Made by a program: the position numbers and the translations under genes. A stretch of 64,000 nt of DNA from positions 124,001-188,000 of the forward strand of contig NZ_FXTI01000002.1 in assembly GCF_900182565.1 (NCBI RefSeq), written 5' to 3'. The stretch is from Melghirimyces algeriensis (lineage in GTDB: Bacteria > Bacillota > Bacilli > Thermoactinomycetales > DSM-45169). This document shows, in pieces, positions 7,786-16,677 of the stretch; positions within the stretch are counted from its first letter, which is position 1; every line of letters starts with the position of its first letter. The notes under the pieces were generated by a model. It was not told the origin of the DNA, made no database searches, and saw nothing but the letters and a program-made list of their open reading frames with translations.

Positions 7786-9387
7786 TCAGGGAGCGATCCA
7801 CACCTTTAGGGTTCCCCCAACTGGCAAATATTCTCCCGCTTTCGGCTCAGAGTCAATTCCCTTTCCTGATGGAATCCCTGATTCCTTTTTCTCATAAGAA
7901 ATTTCGGGTGTGTAGTTATATTGCTCTCTTAAACGACCTCTAATTCTAGATTCCCATACATTTTTCACTTCAAACACTTGGAACATTTCCGGATTCTGAT
8001 ACAACACCACTGTGGTCTCTTTGGGATTCACTGTTTCATCAGGACTGGGAGACTGTTTGTACACTTTGTTGCTTCCGTACTCTTTTCCATACTCATTGAC
8101 GTCTCCCTCTTTCACTTCCACCTTGAATCCCTTTTTTTCCAGCTTCTCTTTGGCTTCCTGCCCATCCTCTCCAATTAACTCCGGCACCTTGACAGAGCTG
8201 ACTTGCTGCTGCGAGCTGGCTTCCCGGTTACCATCGTTGCTCAGCCAACCCATAATGGCATTAAAGGTGACCAAAGCCAAAGTAAAAATAACGGCCAATG
8301 TAAACAGACCAAACAGGACCTTTTGCCACCAGGACATATTGGTCTGGACATTTTCCAGCCAAACCACCGTCCGTTCCAGCATCGTCTTATTCTTGTCCGC
8401 CGGAACATTTTTCAGACGCTTTTCCAGGTTGGCCATCGTCTGGTCGCCCACCGCGTTGGTAGGCGTACTCTGATACGATGATGGACTCGGCTTCGCCTCG
8501 GTTTCAGGTTTCGTCTCCACCTTCTCCTTGGGATCGGTGCGCAACCGAGGTTCTTCCATGCGATCCTGCTGAAAAATGACATCCAATTCCTCTTTCATAT
8601 CCCGAATAGACGGATATCGGTCATCCGGGTCCTTTTCCAATGCCCGCATGATCACATGGTGAATGCTTTGCGGTACGTTGGGGTTCAGCTTTGCAGGATC
8701 GCGCACGGGCTCCTGCAAGTGCTTCATGGCAATGGAGATGGCTGAATCACCGTCAAAGGGAATTTCTCCCGTGACCATCTCATAGAGGACCACTCCGAGG
8801 GAGTAAATGTCCGATTTCGCCCCGATCAGACCGCCTCGGGCCTGTTCCGGAGAAAAATAATGAACGGATCCCATCACTGAACCCGCTTGTGTAATCGTTG
8901 AAGATGTAGAGGCGCGGGCAATCCCGAAATCGGTCACTTTCGCCCGGCCATTATAGCTCAGAAGAATATTGTGCGGTTTCACGTCCCGATGAACAATCTG
9001 GTTCTCATGGGCATGTGCCAAGGCATCGCAGATCTGAGATGCAATGGAGACAATCTCCTCAGCTGTCAGCGGGCTGTACTGCTGAATATATTCCTTCAAT
9101 GTGGGGCCTTCAATATACTCCATGACAATATAATGCGTATAATCCTCTTGCCCCACATCATAAACTCCGACCACATTGGGGTGGGACAAGCTGGCGGCAG
9201 CCTGGGCTTCCCGGCTGAAGCGACGGATGAACTCCGAATCATTGCTCAGAGATTCATTCAGTACTTTAATGGCGACATAACGGTTTAAAAGAACATCCCG
9301 CGCTTTGTAAACGACTGCCATGCCGCCTCCGCCGATTCGGCTGATAATTTCATAACGGCCACCCAATTTCCTTCCTTCCACTGACAT
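7786..9387 (-). CDS. prkC: Serine/threonine protein kinase PrkC with PASTA repeats
   Basis: 533 residues from the ATG at 9387 (GGGAGAGCGAGG upstream). An ATG six codons earlier (9405) is possible but lacks a ribosome binding site. Kinase domain about 1-265: glycine loop IGGGGMAVVYKARD, VAIKVL lysine, HRDVKPHNIL catalytic loop, DFGIAR, and a Thr-rich activation loop. A proline/glutamate-rich juxtamembrane stretch precedes one membrane helix at about 348-372. The extracellular part has one clear PASTA repeat (VPELIGEDGQEAKEKL) and a second, degenerate one, fewer than the three of B. subtilis PrkC. In spores PrkC senses muropeptides. The phosphatase gene prpC lies directly upstream. Confidence 0.95.
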   Translation of the reverse strand: MSVEGRKLGGRYEIISRIGGGGMAVVYKARDVLLNRYVAIKVLNESLSNDSEFIRRFSREAQAAASLSHPNVVGVYDVGQEDYTHYIVMEYIEGPTLKEYIQQYSPLTAEEIVSIASQICDALAHAHENQIVHRDVKPHNILLSYNGRAKVTDFGIARASTSSTITQAGSVMGSVHYFSPEQARGGLIGAKSDIYSLGVVLYEMVTGEIPFDGDSAISIAMKHLQEPVRDPAKLNPNVPQSIHHVIMRALEKDPDDRYPSIRDMKEELDVIFQQDRMEEPRLRTDPKEKVETKPETEAKPSPSSYQSTPTNAVGDQTMANLEKRLKNVPADKNKTMLERTVVWLENVQTNMSWWQKVLFGLFTLAVIFTLALVTFNAIMGWLSNDGNREASSQQQVSSVKVPELIGEDGQEAKEKLEKKGFKVEVKEGDVNEYGKEYGSNKVYKQSPSPDETVNPKETTVVLYQNPEMFQVFEVKNVWESRIRGRLREQYNYTPEISYEKKESGIPSGKGIDSEPKAGEYLPVGGTLKVWIAP

Positions 9388-9413
9388 CTCACCTCGCTCT
9401 CCCATTCAAGCTT

Positions 9414-10166
9414 CTATTTTTTCTCTCTTATGATTCCGTCATTTTTCACCAAAACAATGGAGATATTATCTGTCCCTCCTGCATCCAATGCTTTTTCCAG
9501 CAACTGCTCCGCTTTCTCTCTCAACGAAGCGGGAGAAGTTAAAATTTTACCAATTTGATCCACGGAAACCATGTTGTACAAACCGTCCGAGCACAGCAGA
9601 AGGAGATCTTCTTTATACCAGGGACTGACAATCACATCCGCTTCCACTTCTTCGTCGGTCCCAACTGCGCGTACAATCACATTTCGATGGGGATGAACAC
9701 GGGCTTCTTCCTCGGAAATCTCTCCATGTTGTTTTAAAACATTGACCAAAGAATGATCCTCCGTCAATTGATAGAGACCGTCTTTGTGCAGCAGATAGGC
9801 TCGGCTATCCCCAATATGAGCCAACACAACTTCATTCTTTCCCAGAATCGAAGCGATCATCGTGGTCCCCATACCCTTGCATTCCGCTTTTTGTGTTGCC
9901 ATATTGTAAATTTCATGATTGGCAACCTCAACGGCTTCTTGTATCATTGTTTGCCGTCTGTCTGTTTCCATTTCATGAGAGAGGGCATGAAGCTCCCGCT
10001 GCATCACCCGAATCGCTGTGCGACTGGCTGTATCCCCGGCTTGATGACCGCCCATTCCGTCGGCCACGACGGCCATCATAACCCCATGATCCGACTGAAA
10101 AAGGCCGACACTGTCTTCATTATGCTCTCGCACCCGCCCTTTATGGGTAAGCCATGCCTTTTCCAT
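9414..10166 (-). CDS. prpC: PP2C-type protein phosphatase PrpC (Stp1)
   Basis: 250 residues, ATG at 10166 with GGAAAGGAGT upstream. It shows the PPM/PP2C metal-binding motifs: THKGRVREHNEDS at the N-terminus, VVADGMGGHQAGD, AHIGDSRAYLL, LCSDGLYNMV and GGTDNISIVLV near the end. It reverses phosphorylation by PrkC, whose gene begins 26 bp downstream. The pairing of phosphatase and PASTA kinase is conserved in Firmicutes. Cytosolic, normal length. Confidence 0.96.
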   Translation of the reverse strand: MEKAWLTHKGRVREHNEDSVGLFQSDHGVMMAVVADGMGGHQAGDTASRTAIRVMQRELHALSHEMETDRRQTMIQEAVEVANHEIYNMATQKAECKGMGTTMIASILGKNEVVLAHIGDSRAYLLHKDGLYQLTEDHSLVNVLKQHGEISEEEARVHPHRNVIVRAVGTDEEVEADVIVSPWYKEDLLLLCSDGLYNMVSVDQIGKILTSPASLREKAEQLLEKALDAGGTDNISIVLVKNDGIIREKK

Positions 10167-10245
10167 TCCGGTGACTCCTTTCCCTATGGGTGTTTCTCTT
10201 GCTCAACGCGGGAGAGGATACAGATGGGACCTCTTTTTCAACGTT

Positions 10246-11304
10246 TCAGGAGGTCTTTTTCTCCTCCGGCGTCATGTGCTTGGCCCGCAGTTGACCACAG
10301 GCCGCATCAATGTCACTCCCATGTTCTCTGCGGATGGTGACATGAAGGTGATAGGATTGAAGGATCCGCTGGAACCTGAATATCTGGTTTCTCGGCGTTC
10401 GGGTGTAATTCCGTTCGGGTACATGGTTGACGGGGATCAGGTTGATCAGTGAACGGCTCCCCTCCAACAGTTTCCCCAACGCGTGGGCATGTTCCGAACG
10501 GTCGTTTTTCCCCCCGATCAGCGCATATTCATAGGTAATCCTTCGTCCTGTATGTTGAATATAATAGGCACAAGCCTCAAGCAGCTCTTCCAGAGGATAA
10601 CGATAACTGACCGGCATCAACCGTTTCCTCAGCTCCTGGTTCGGTGCATGCAGTGAAATCGCCAGTCCCACCTGCAAACCCTCTTCCGCAAAGCGGTAAA
10701 TGGAAGGGACAATGCCACTGGTGGACACCGTAATATGACGCTGACCAATATGAAGACCCTTGGGATCATTGATCACCCGCATGAACCGAACCGTGGCATC
10801 ATAATTTTCAAAGGGCTCTCCAATTCCCATAATCACAACGGAATGCACGCGTTCCTCCATTTGGTCCAAATACCGTTGGGCAGCCACCACTTGGGCGACC
10901 ACTTCGCCTGCACTCAAATTCCGTTTCAACCCACCCAGTGTGGAAGCGCAAAAGGTGCAACCCACCCGGCAACCCACCTGAGTCGTCACACATACACTGT
11001 TTCCATAATTGTTGCGCATAATCACTGTCTCAATCGCATGACCGTCGTAAAGCTGAAACAAGAACTTGACGGTCCCATCCGATGATTGCTGAACAGTGAT
11101 CACCTTTAAAGGATCCAGTTGAAAAGCGTCAGCTAACCGCTGCCGCAAGCTTTTCGACAGATTGCTCATTTCATCAAAGGAAAGTACCCGTTTTCCATAC
11201 AGCCAATCCATGATCTGATCGGCTCGAAAGGACGACTCCCCCTCTTTTTTCATCCATTCTTTCCATTCGGAATGGGTTTTCTCATATACAAAAGGCTTCA
11301 TCAC
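10246..11304 (-). CDS. rlmN: 23S rRNA (adenine2503-C2)-methyltransferase RlmN
   Basis: 352 residues. GTG at 11304 or the next codon ATG at 11301 is the start; GGTGGG sits 8-11 bases upstream. Radical SAM methyltransferase: the CxxxCxxC cluster motif is CRVGCTFCAS at about residue 110; GIGEPFENYD, ISLHAPNQELR and a C-terminal cysteine region (IDAACGQL) complete the catalytic set. It methylates A2503 of 23S rRNA and A37 of some tRNAs. It is the first gene of the rlmN-prpC-prkC block, with an extended -10 element at 11357-11362. Confidence 0.96.
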   Translation of the reverse strand: MMKPFVYEKTHSEWKEWMKKEGESSFRADQIMDWLYGKRVLSFDEMSNLSKSLRQRLADAFQLDPLKVITVQQSSDGTVKFLFQLYDGHAIETVIMRNNYGNSVCVTTQVGCRVGCTFCASTLGGLKRNLSAGEVVAQVVAAQRYLDQMEERVHSVVIMGIGEPFENYDATVRFMRVINDPKGLHIGQRHITVSTSGIVPSIYRFAEEGLQVGLAISLHAPNQELRKRLMPVSYRYPLEELLEACAYYIQHTGRRITYEYALIGGKNDRSEHAHALGKLLEGSRSLINLIPVNHVPERNYTRTPRNQIFRFQRILQSYHLHVTIRREHGSDIDAACGQLRAKHMTPEEKKTS

Positions 11305-11356
11305 AAAGAAATCCCACCAATAAATAAAGTCAAATCATTCCTCAAAAACTTTTTTC

Positions 11357-11385
11357 ATTATATCAGTAACACACCGGAAAGAAAA
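11357..11385 (-). promoter_or_regulatory. Promoter of rlmN operon
   Basis: Minus strand TATAAT at 11362-11357 preceded by TGA (extended -10). The -35 is weak (TTTTCT at 17 bp). Confidence 0.5.
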
Positions 11386-11457
11386 GCCATCCAAGGACCT
11401 AATGTCGTTAGTTTTTGCATATTTACAGTCTATGTCCGTCTTTGCACATATAGCCGT

Positions 11458-12876
11458 TTATCGCTTTTTAAAACTCCGGATCGAGGGGTAATGCTGACGC
11501 TCATACGCTAAAGGAAGTTTTGTCATCCGGGCCGATTCGGGATCGATGGCAACCAGATCCTGACGGTTCACTTCACGCAACGCTTTTTTCCCCATGCAGG
11601 TTACGGCGATTTTCATCTCTTCCACAGATGATTTCAATAGATTCGATAGGTGTTTCGCCGCCAGATCGGCATCCAGTTGATCCGCAAACGCTCCATCCGC
11701 CCAAATCAATTGGGAAATGGGTTCCCAAGGCAGGACTTTGGTCACCTGAGTATGTAACGCTCCCAATAAAACCACAGTATCCAGAGCCACGGCATCCGCT
11801 CCCAAAGCCATCGCTTTGAGGTAGTCGCCTGGAGAATACAGCCCGCCGGAAGCAATCAGACTGATTCGATGACGGGCATTGTTCTCTTCCAAAAATTGAA
11901 CCGCTCGCACCAATCCGCGAATCGTCGGCAAACCAAAGTCATCCTGCAAAATGGGAGCGGATTCTTTGACACCCCCCTGGGCTCCGTCAATCGTAATAAA
12001 ATCCACACCTGCATCTAAAGCGGACTCAATATCTTTTTCAATGTGGGAGGGAATAAGCTTAACTCCGATCGGCACACCACCTGCCACTTCCCGCAGAAAA
12101 GATACCAACTCCGGCCATTCCTCAGGATCGTCCATTCCCGGAATACGGGAGTCGATCCTGGTGGATTCACCCGGATTCATCCCTATTTCACGCTTTATGA
12201 TCCCGGACAGCTTCTCACCTGGAATTTCAAAAGGGGTTCCCGCTGTTGCTCCACTGCCTACTACAATTTCAATCATATCCGCTTGACGAATCCAATCTTC
12301 ATTGAACGACCATGGAGCCCGGCAGAGCTGGTAAATCAGCTTTTCCGCTTCCTTTCGTTCCTCTTCCAACATGGGAGACTCCCCTGTGTTGGTTGCGGTT
12401 CCTTCTTTTGCCGCTCCCTTTGCCAGCGACAGTTTCATTGCTTCACTCAAAACGGGTCCCATTCCCCATCCCCCGACAATCAGAGGAATGTCCAGTCGCA
12501 AAGGGCGATTGGCCCTCGGTCCGATCACCGTTTTCGTATCAATGCGAATGGTTTCATGAGTTGGAAATACAGCCAACTGGGCAGGCAGAAACATCACTCT
12601 TTCAAAATCAGGCATTTTTTTCGGTGTCCCCATGGACCGCTGAACCGCTGTCGGCTGTTCCGATCGCAGAGCCATTTCCACAATTTTCCCCGCAGTAAAC
12701 CTTCTTCCTGATGAAGCGATTTCCCACAGGTTTTTGGAATACGCCTGTGTCAAGATCAATTGCAAAGCCTGGCCAAACAATCGCTTCAAGATCGGTCGCA
12801 TAAACAGAAACAAGATCCCTGAAATCCCCAATACCGCTATGAAGGTCGTTATAAAAGCCATCCAAAATCCGTTCAT
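11458..12876 (-). CDS. FMN-binding glutamate synthase family protein (membrane-anchored)
   Basis: 472 residues, ATG at 12876 with GGATGG upstream. Residues 5-27 form one transmembrane helix. The rest corresponds to the FMN-binding TIM-barrel of glutamate synthase large subunits: DIPLIVGGWGMGP, GTATNTGESPMLEEERK, VGVKLIPSHIE-like strand, FITIDGAQGGVKESAPI, ASGGLYSPGDYLKAMALGAD and MGKKALREVNRQDL. The glutaminase domain, the 3Fe-4S cysteine cluster and the GXGXG domain of true GltB are absent. It is therefore a stand-alone oxidoreductase of the YerD-like type with unknown substrate. A divergent paralog lies at 13003-14376. Whether it still makes glutamate is unknown. Confidence 0.85.
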   Translation of the reverse strand: MNGFWMAFITTFIAVLGISGILFLFMRPILKRLFGQALQLILTQAYSKNLWEIASSGRRFTAGKIVEMALRSEQPTAVQRSMGTPKKMPDFERVMFLPAQLAVFPTHETIRIDTKTVIGPRANRPLRLDIPLIVGGWGMGPVLSEAMKLSLAKGAAKEGTATNTGESPMLEEERKEAEKLIYQLCRAPWSFNEDWIRQADMIEIVVGSGATAGTPFEIPGEKLSGIIKREIGMNPGESTRIDSRIPGMDDPEEWPELVSFLREVAGGVPIGVKLIPSHIEKDIESALDAGVDFITIDGAQGGVKESAPILQDDFGLPTIRGLVRAVQFLEENNARHRISLIASGGLYSPGDYLKAMALGADAVALDTVVLLGALHTQVTKVLPWEPISQLIWADGAFADQLDADLAAKHLSNLLKSSVEEMKIAVTCMGKKALREVNRQDLVAIDPESARMTKLPLAYERQHYPSIRSFKKR

Positions 12877-12919
12877 TGTTCAACCATCCTTTTAAAGGAT
12901 TCCCAGTCTTATTATGACC

Positions 12920-12933
12920 TTCACAAAAGTGAA
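12920..12933. promoter_or_regulatory. Palindrome between the divergent FMN-enzyme genes
   Basis: TTCAC-AAAA-GTGAA, a perfect 5-bp inverted repeat with a 4-bp centre, 44 bp from the minus-strand ATG and 70 bp from the plus-strand ATG. Its position suggests a shared operator. No regulator is identified. Confidence 0.35.
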
Positions 12934-13002
12934 TGATGAGTACCCTTTCTGCGGAACGGGGATGTTAATGGTTAAACGTTATTCACTTGAGAGGTGCAGA
13001 AT

Positions 13003-14376
13003 ATGAATGTATCCTGGTCCCTGGCCGGAGCCTTATCCGCTGTCTTTTTATTCACCTTGGTCACAGCTTTTTCTGCCAGAACACTGATTCAGATCCTGTG
13101 GAAAAAAACAATCCGGATCATTGAATCCGATCCATCACCCAAAAATGTGTGGGAACTTGTCTCCCTTGCTTTTCGCATTGATCCGGAAAAAATGGTGGAA
13201 AACAATATGCGTGCAGCTGGCGGAGTATTGGTTAAGCGTCCTTTTGGAAGTCCCAAGCGGTTACCAGACTTTGAGGGGTTCACTTTTCTTCCCCGTCAAA
13301 TGGCGGAATTGCCTTTGCCACAGGATGCAGAAGTGGATACACAGACCACCATCGGTCCCCATGCCCGTCATCCACTCAAACTGGATATTCCTCTGCTGGT
13401 CTCCGGGATGGCTCTTGGAATGGCGGTAAGCCAGCGGCTAAAAATCGCTCTCGCCAGAGGAGCCACCCAAGCGGGAACCGCAACCAGCACCGGAGAAGGT
13501 CCCTTTCTCCCTGAAGAGCGAAAGGAAGCGGAAAAGTTAATTATCCAATACAGCCGGGCTCCATGGGCAAAAGACCCGGAGATCCTTCAACAGGCGGATA
13601 TGGTTGAAATCCATATCGGTCAAGGGTCGTCCGGACCAGGTCCCAGTCAGGTTCCTTCCTTCCATTTAAAGGGGCGGGCCATGCAATTAATGGACCTCGC
13701 TCCCGGTGGAACAGCAGAAATCAAAAGTCGGATGCCAGGCATCCATCGAAAAAAGGATTGGCGAAAATTGGTGAACGAACTGCGTCAATTGACGGATGGA
13801 GTTCCGATTGGAATGAAACTGCTTCCCGGTCGGGTTGAACAGGATTTGGAGATCGCTCTGCATGCAGAAGTGGACTTTATTACCTTGGACGGCGCACAAG
13901 CAGGAACCAAAGGAACCGCCCCCATTCTCCAGGATGACCTGGGACTGCCCACCGTGATCGGGCTGTGTCGAGCCGTCGATTTTTTGGAGAAAAAAGGAGT
14001 GAAGGATCAGGTAAGTGTGATTGTATCCGGCGGACTGAAAACACCGGGGGATTTTTTGAAAGCATTGGCCCTGGGTGCGGATGCGGTCGCTCTCGGTTCC
14101 GCTCTTGTTTTCGCCGCCAGTCACGGTCAGGGAAGCCAGAAACCTCTTCCCTGGGAGCCACCCACTGAGCTGGTATGGTATGATGGAAACCTCTCCCATC
14201 AGTTGGATATCGATAAGGCGGCCCGGCATACGTCTCTGTTTTTCCAATCCTGCACGGATGAAATGAAGCTGGCCACCCAGGCTCTGGGAAAAAAAAGTCT
14301 GCGGGACGTAAACAAAAAAGATCTTTTGGCCATGGACTCCCTTTCCTCTTCCATCGCTGATGTTCCCCTGATCTAA
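13003..14376 (+). CDS. FMN-binding glutamate synthase family protein (paralog 2)
   Basis: 457 residues. ATG at 13003 follows GAGAGGTG with 6-nt spacing; the GTG at 12994 lies within that ribosome binding site. N-terminal hydrophobic segment about residues 6-27, then the same FMN-binding domain as its neighbour: DIPLLVSGMALGM, GTATSTGEGPFLPEERK, DFITLDGAQAGTKGTAPI, VSGGLKTPGDFLKALALGAD and LGKKSLRDVNKKDLLAMD. It clearly arose by duplication of the same ancestor as 11458-12876 but differs throughout the substrate half. It too lacks the GltB amidotransferase and iron-sulfur elements. Ends 30 bp from the convergent ger operon, with a shared terminator. Confidence 0.85.
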   Translation: MNVSWSLAGALSAVFLFTLVTAFSARTLIQILWKKTIRIIESDPSPKNVWELVSLAFRIDPEKMVENNMRAAGGVLVKRPFGSPKRLPDFEGFTFLPRQMAELPLPQDAEVDTQTTIGPHARHPLKLDIPLLVSGMALGMAVSQRLKIALARGATQAGTATSTGEGPFLPEERKEAEKLIIQYSRAPWAKDPEILQQADMVEIHIGQGSSGPGPSQVPSFHLKGRAMQLMDLAPGGTAEIKSRMPGIHRKKDWRKLVNELRQLTDGVPIGMKLLPGRVEQDLEIALHAEVDFITLDGAQAGTKGTAPILQDDLGLPTVIGLCRAVDFLEKKGVKDQVSVIVSGGLKTPGDFLKALALGADAVALGSALVFAASHGQGSQKPLPWEPPTELVWYDGNLSHQLDIDKAARHTSLFFQSCTDEMKLATQALGKKSLRDVNKKDLLAMDSLSSSIADVPLI

Positions 14377-14403
14377 AAACTCCTGCCAGTGGCAGGAGTT
14401 TCA
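14377..14403. terminator. Bidirectional terminator
   Basis: AAACTCCTGCCA and TGGCAGGAGTTT form a perfect 12-bp stem with a minimal loop between two convergent genes. A/T-rich flanks on both sides allow use in both directions. Confidence 0.75.
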
Positions 14404-14405
14404 GT

Positions 14406-15533
14406 TTACTTGGCTTTCAAGCCGATGCGGCGAATGTTGACATGATAGATCACCCGAATATCCGCCTTGGGAAACACCTTTTTCCAATCGATCCTTTTCC
14501 ATAAATCCGGATGATGTGCACGAATGTGGTTCCCGATTGAAAAGGAATCCACCCCCGTTTTTTGTATATCTTGTATCAATTGTTGTGCACGCTTTTCCAT
14601 AAAGATGCTAGCGAGACGATTGATCTTTGAATAGATCCCCGGATGATCCAACTCCACCTTTTCACATATCTTTTCTGAAACACTCCCTTCCAACGTGAGA
14701 TGAATGTTGATTTTGGGAACATCTTTATGCTGTTTCACTTTGATCTCTCTTTTCATTTTTGTCGGGAAAATCACCAAATGCCCTTGATCTCCCCCACATG
14801 GGACATCCCATGTTTCCCCGACCATTTCATCCCGAATTCTAAGGAGATTCTCGCTCTCTTTACGCTTAAGAACCTTTACCAAACGGTCTCCCTTCAACAG
14901 GGCCAGTCCCACCCACTGGATTTTGTAAGGTTTAACTTCCATATAATTCAGGATCGGCTCCTTCGCTGGATTAGAAATATCCGTAAATAAATCCCCTAGG
15001 GAAACATCAGCAAAATGACCGAATCGCACCCCTGCTTCTACCATATCTACCAAATATTCCATCGGAATTTGCGTCAGTTTTGGACTTGTTTTCAGCGCAT
15101 CCTTGGCCGTTCCTTTTACAACCATTGGCCATTGACGTCGTCGGATTTCCGGTTCCCTTCTCAAAAAATCCAGGAACTCTCCAATCCCTTTCCGGACAAC
15201 GGATTCACTAAGAATAATCACCCGCGCATGTCCAAAGAAGAGGCGCTGATTCGATTGGTTTTCAATATCTTCCAATGCATCAGACATTGTTTTCCCTTGA
15301 CCGCTAAACAGTTGAACTGCATTTTGCCCACTTTCACCGCCACCTCCCCCTCCGGAACTAACCACTTTAATGGGAATGGGCATCTGAACACTGACTTCAA
15401 TCCCGTTGGGATGATCATCCACTCCCAGTGCAATCACTGAAGCCCGTTCTTCTATCTCTCTGGCATCCCAACATCCGGTAACCAACAGGGAGATCAGAAG
15501 AATGATGGACAGGCTACGCTGAAGAGGATGCAT
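14406..15533 (-). CDS. Spore germination receptor subunit C, Ger(x)C family lipoprotein
   Basis: 375 residues, ATG at 15533 with AAGGGGGAT upstream. An N-terminal lipoprotein signal ends in the lipobox LLVTGC, followed by WDAREIEERA, the standard start of mature GerC subunits. The remainder carries the three-domain Ger(x)C fold, with GLALLKGDRLVKVL and the C-terminal WKKVFPKADIRVIYHVNIRRIG block. GerC is a lipoprotein on the outside of the spore inner membrane. Start overlaps the end of the B-subunit gene by 20 bp. It is the last gene of a canonical A-B-C operon. The germinant cannot be deduced. Confidence 0.93.
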   Translation of the reverse strand: MHPLQRSLSIILLISLLVTGCWDAREIEERASVIALGVDDHPNGIEVSVQMPIPIKVVSSGGGGGGESGQNAVQLFSGQGKTMSDALEDIENQSNQRLFFGHARVIILSESVVRKGIGEFLDFLRREPEIRRRQWPMVVKGTAKDALKTSPKLTQIPMEYLVDMVEAGVRFGHFADVSLGDLFTDISNPAKEPILNYMEVKPYKIQWVGLALLKGDRLVKVLKRKESENLLRIRDEMVGETWDVPCGGDQGHLVIFPTKMKREIKVKQHKDVPKINIHLTLEGSVSEKICEKVELDHPGIYSKINRLASIFMEKRAQQLIQDIQKTGVDSFSIGNHIRAHHPDLWKRIDWKKVFPKADIRVIYHVNIRRIGLKAK

Positions 15534-16674
15534 TTTGATCCCCCTTCTTGTCAGCACGAAGCCGGGTCAGGATGGACAGAATCAAAATGATCACCAGCGT
15601 CATCACAATTTCATAGATCCCCGCCAAATCATTCCATCGAAACAACTGTTCCAGATTGGCCGGTCGGTTTGCCACCAGATATCCGAAGGGGAGACTTCCC
15701 CATGCCAACCACTTCCGAAACCGTTCCTCCAGGTTGAAGGTGGTTAGCGAAATGTCCACCAATACACCAAACATATTGACCAAGGTGGTAAAGACCGCCA
15801 CCACCCAGATCCCAATAATGGCGGATTCCAAGCGGGATAATATCTGGCCGGGAACTTCCACCTGCTTAATCAGGTCAAGGGTGGGCCACATCAGGTTCGC
15901 CAGTTCAAAGGGACCAAAAATGGAAATGGAAGCTGCAATCGTCACCCAGTAACCCACAATAACCGTTCCAGTGGCCAATATATGAGCCCGCATCGCTTTT
16001 TTCGGCTGTTGATAATAGGCCATGTACACAAAAAGGACACTGTACCCTGAATACGAATATGCAGAGGTAAGCATTCCCTGCAGGAATTTCTTCCAATCAG
16101 TAACCTGAAACATTGGAAGGAGATTCTCCCAGTCCCCGGCTTCCATCCATGCTGTCAAGATCAACAGCCCAGGGATAAATAAAAACGGCATCAGAAACTC
16201 ATTAAATCGTGCGATCAGTTCCGGCCGTTGCCCGGCAGCAAAACATGCCGATCCAAGCATTGTTATCATGAAGACTTCCATGGGAGTCTGGGGGAAAACG
16301 GCGCTGATGGCCACTTCACTAAAGGTACGGGTGACAATGGCAATCGTTAATAACCAATACCATCCAATTCCTACTAGCAAAGGGATACTCAGCACCTTGC
16401 CCAACCATCGTTTCTTTCCAAAGCTCAACAGCTCCGAAGAAAACTGGGCCAGAGTTTTTCCGGGAAATTTTTGCATCAGGCGGGTGATCAAAACGATTTC
16501 AACCAGCACAATCAAACCGCCGATCAAAATGGTCCAAATTCCGTCAGGACCTACCTCTTTTGCGATTCCCCTTTGCATACTGATCACCCCCACTCCAATA
16601 ATGGTGGAGACGATGACCGCATGGCTTTGGTATAGAGATATCGGTTGATCCTGCTCAGGATTCTGTTTATTCAT
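15514..16674 (-). CDS. Spore germination receptor subunit B (GerAB/GerBB-type transporter)
   Basis: 386 residues, ATG at 16674, with GGGAGG upstream inside the end of the A gene. Ten hydrophobic segments fill the protein, as in the APC-superfamily GerB family. Typical features are SLYQSHAVIVSTIIGVGV at helix 1 and the GYSVLFVYMAYYQQPKKAMR loop. GerB subunits bind the amino-acid or other germinant and sit in the spore inner membrane with the A channel subunit. Starts 3 bp after the A-subunit gene ends; overlaps the C-subunit gene. Confidence 0.93.
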   Translation of the reverse strand: MNKQNPEQDQPISLYQSHAVIVSTIIGVGVISMQRGIAKEVGPDGIWTILIGGLIVLVEIVLITRLMQKFPGKTLAQFSSELLSFGKKRWLGKVLSIPLLVGIGWYWLLTIAIVTRTFSEVAISAVFPQTPMEVFMITMLGSACFAAGQRPELIARFNEFLMPFLFIPGLLILTAWMEAGDWENLLPMFQVTDWKKFLQGMLTSAYSYSGYSVLFVYMAYYQQPKKAMRAHILATGTVIVGYWVTIAASISIFGPFELANLMWPTLDLIKQVEVPGQILSRLESAIIGIWVVAVFTTLVNMFGVLVDISLTTFNLEERFRKWLAWGSLPFGYLVANRPANLEQLFRWNDLAGIYEIVMTLVIILILSILTRLRADKKGDQNASSSA

Positions 16675-16677
16675 TCG

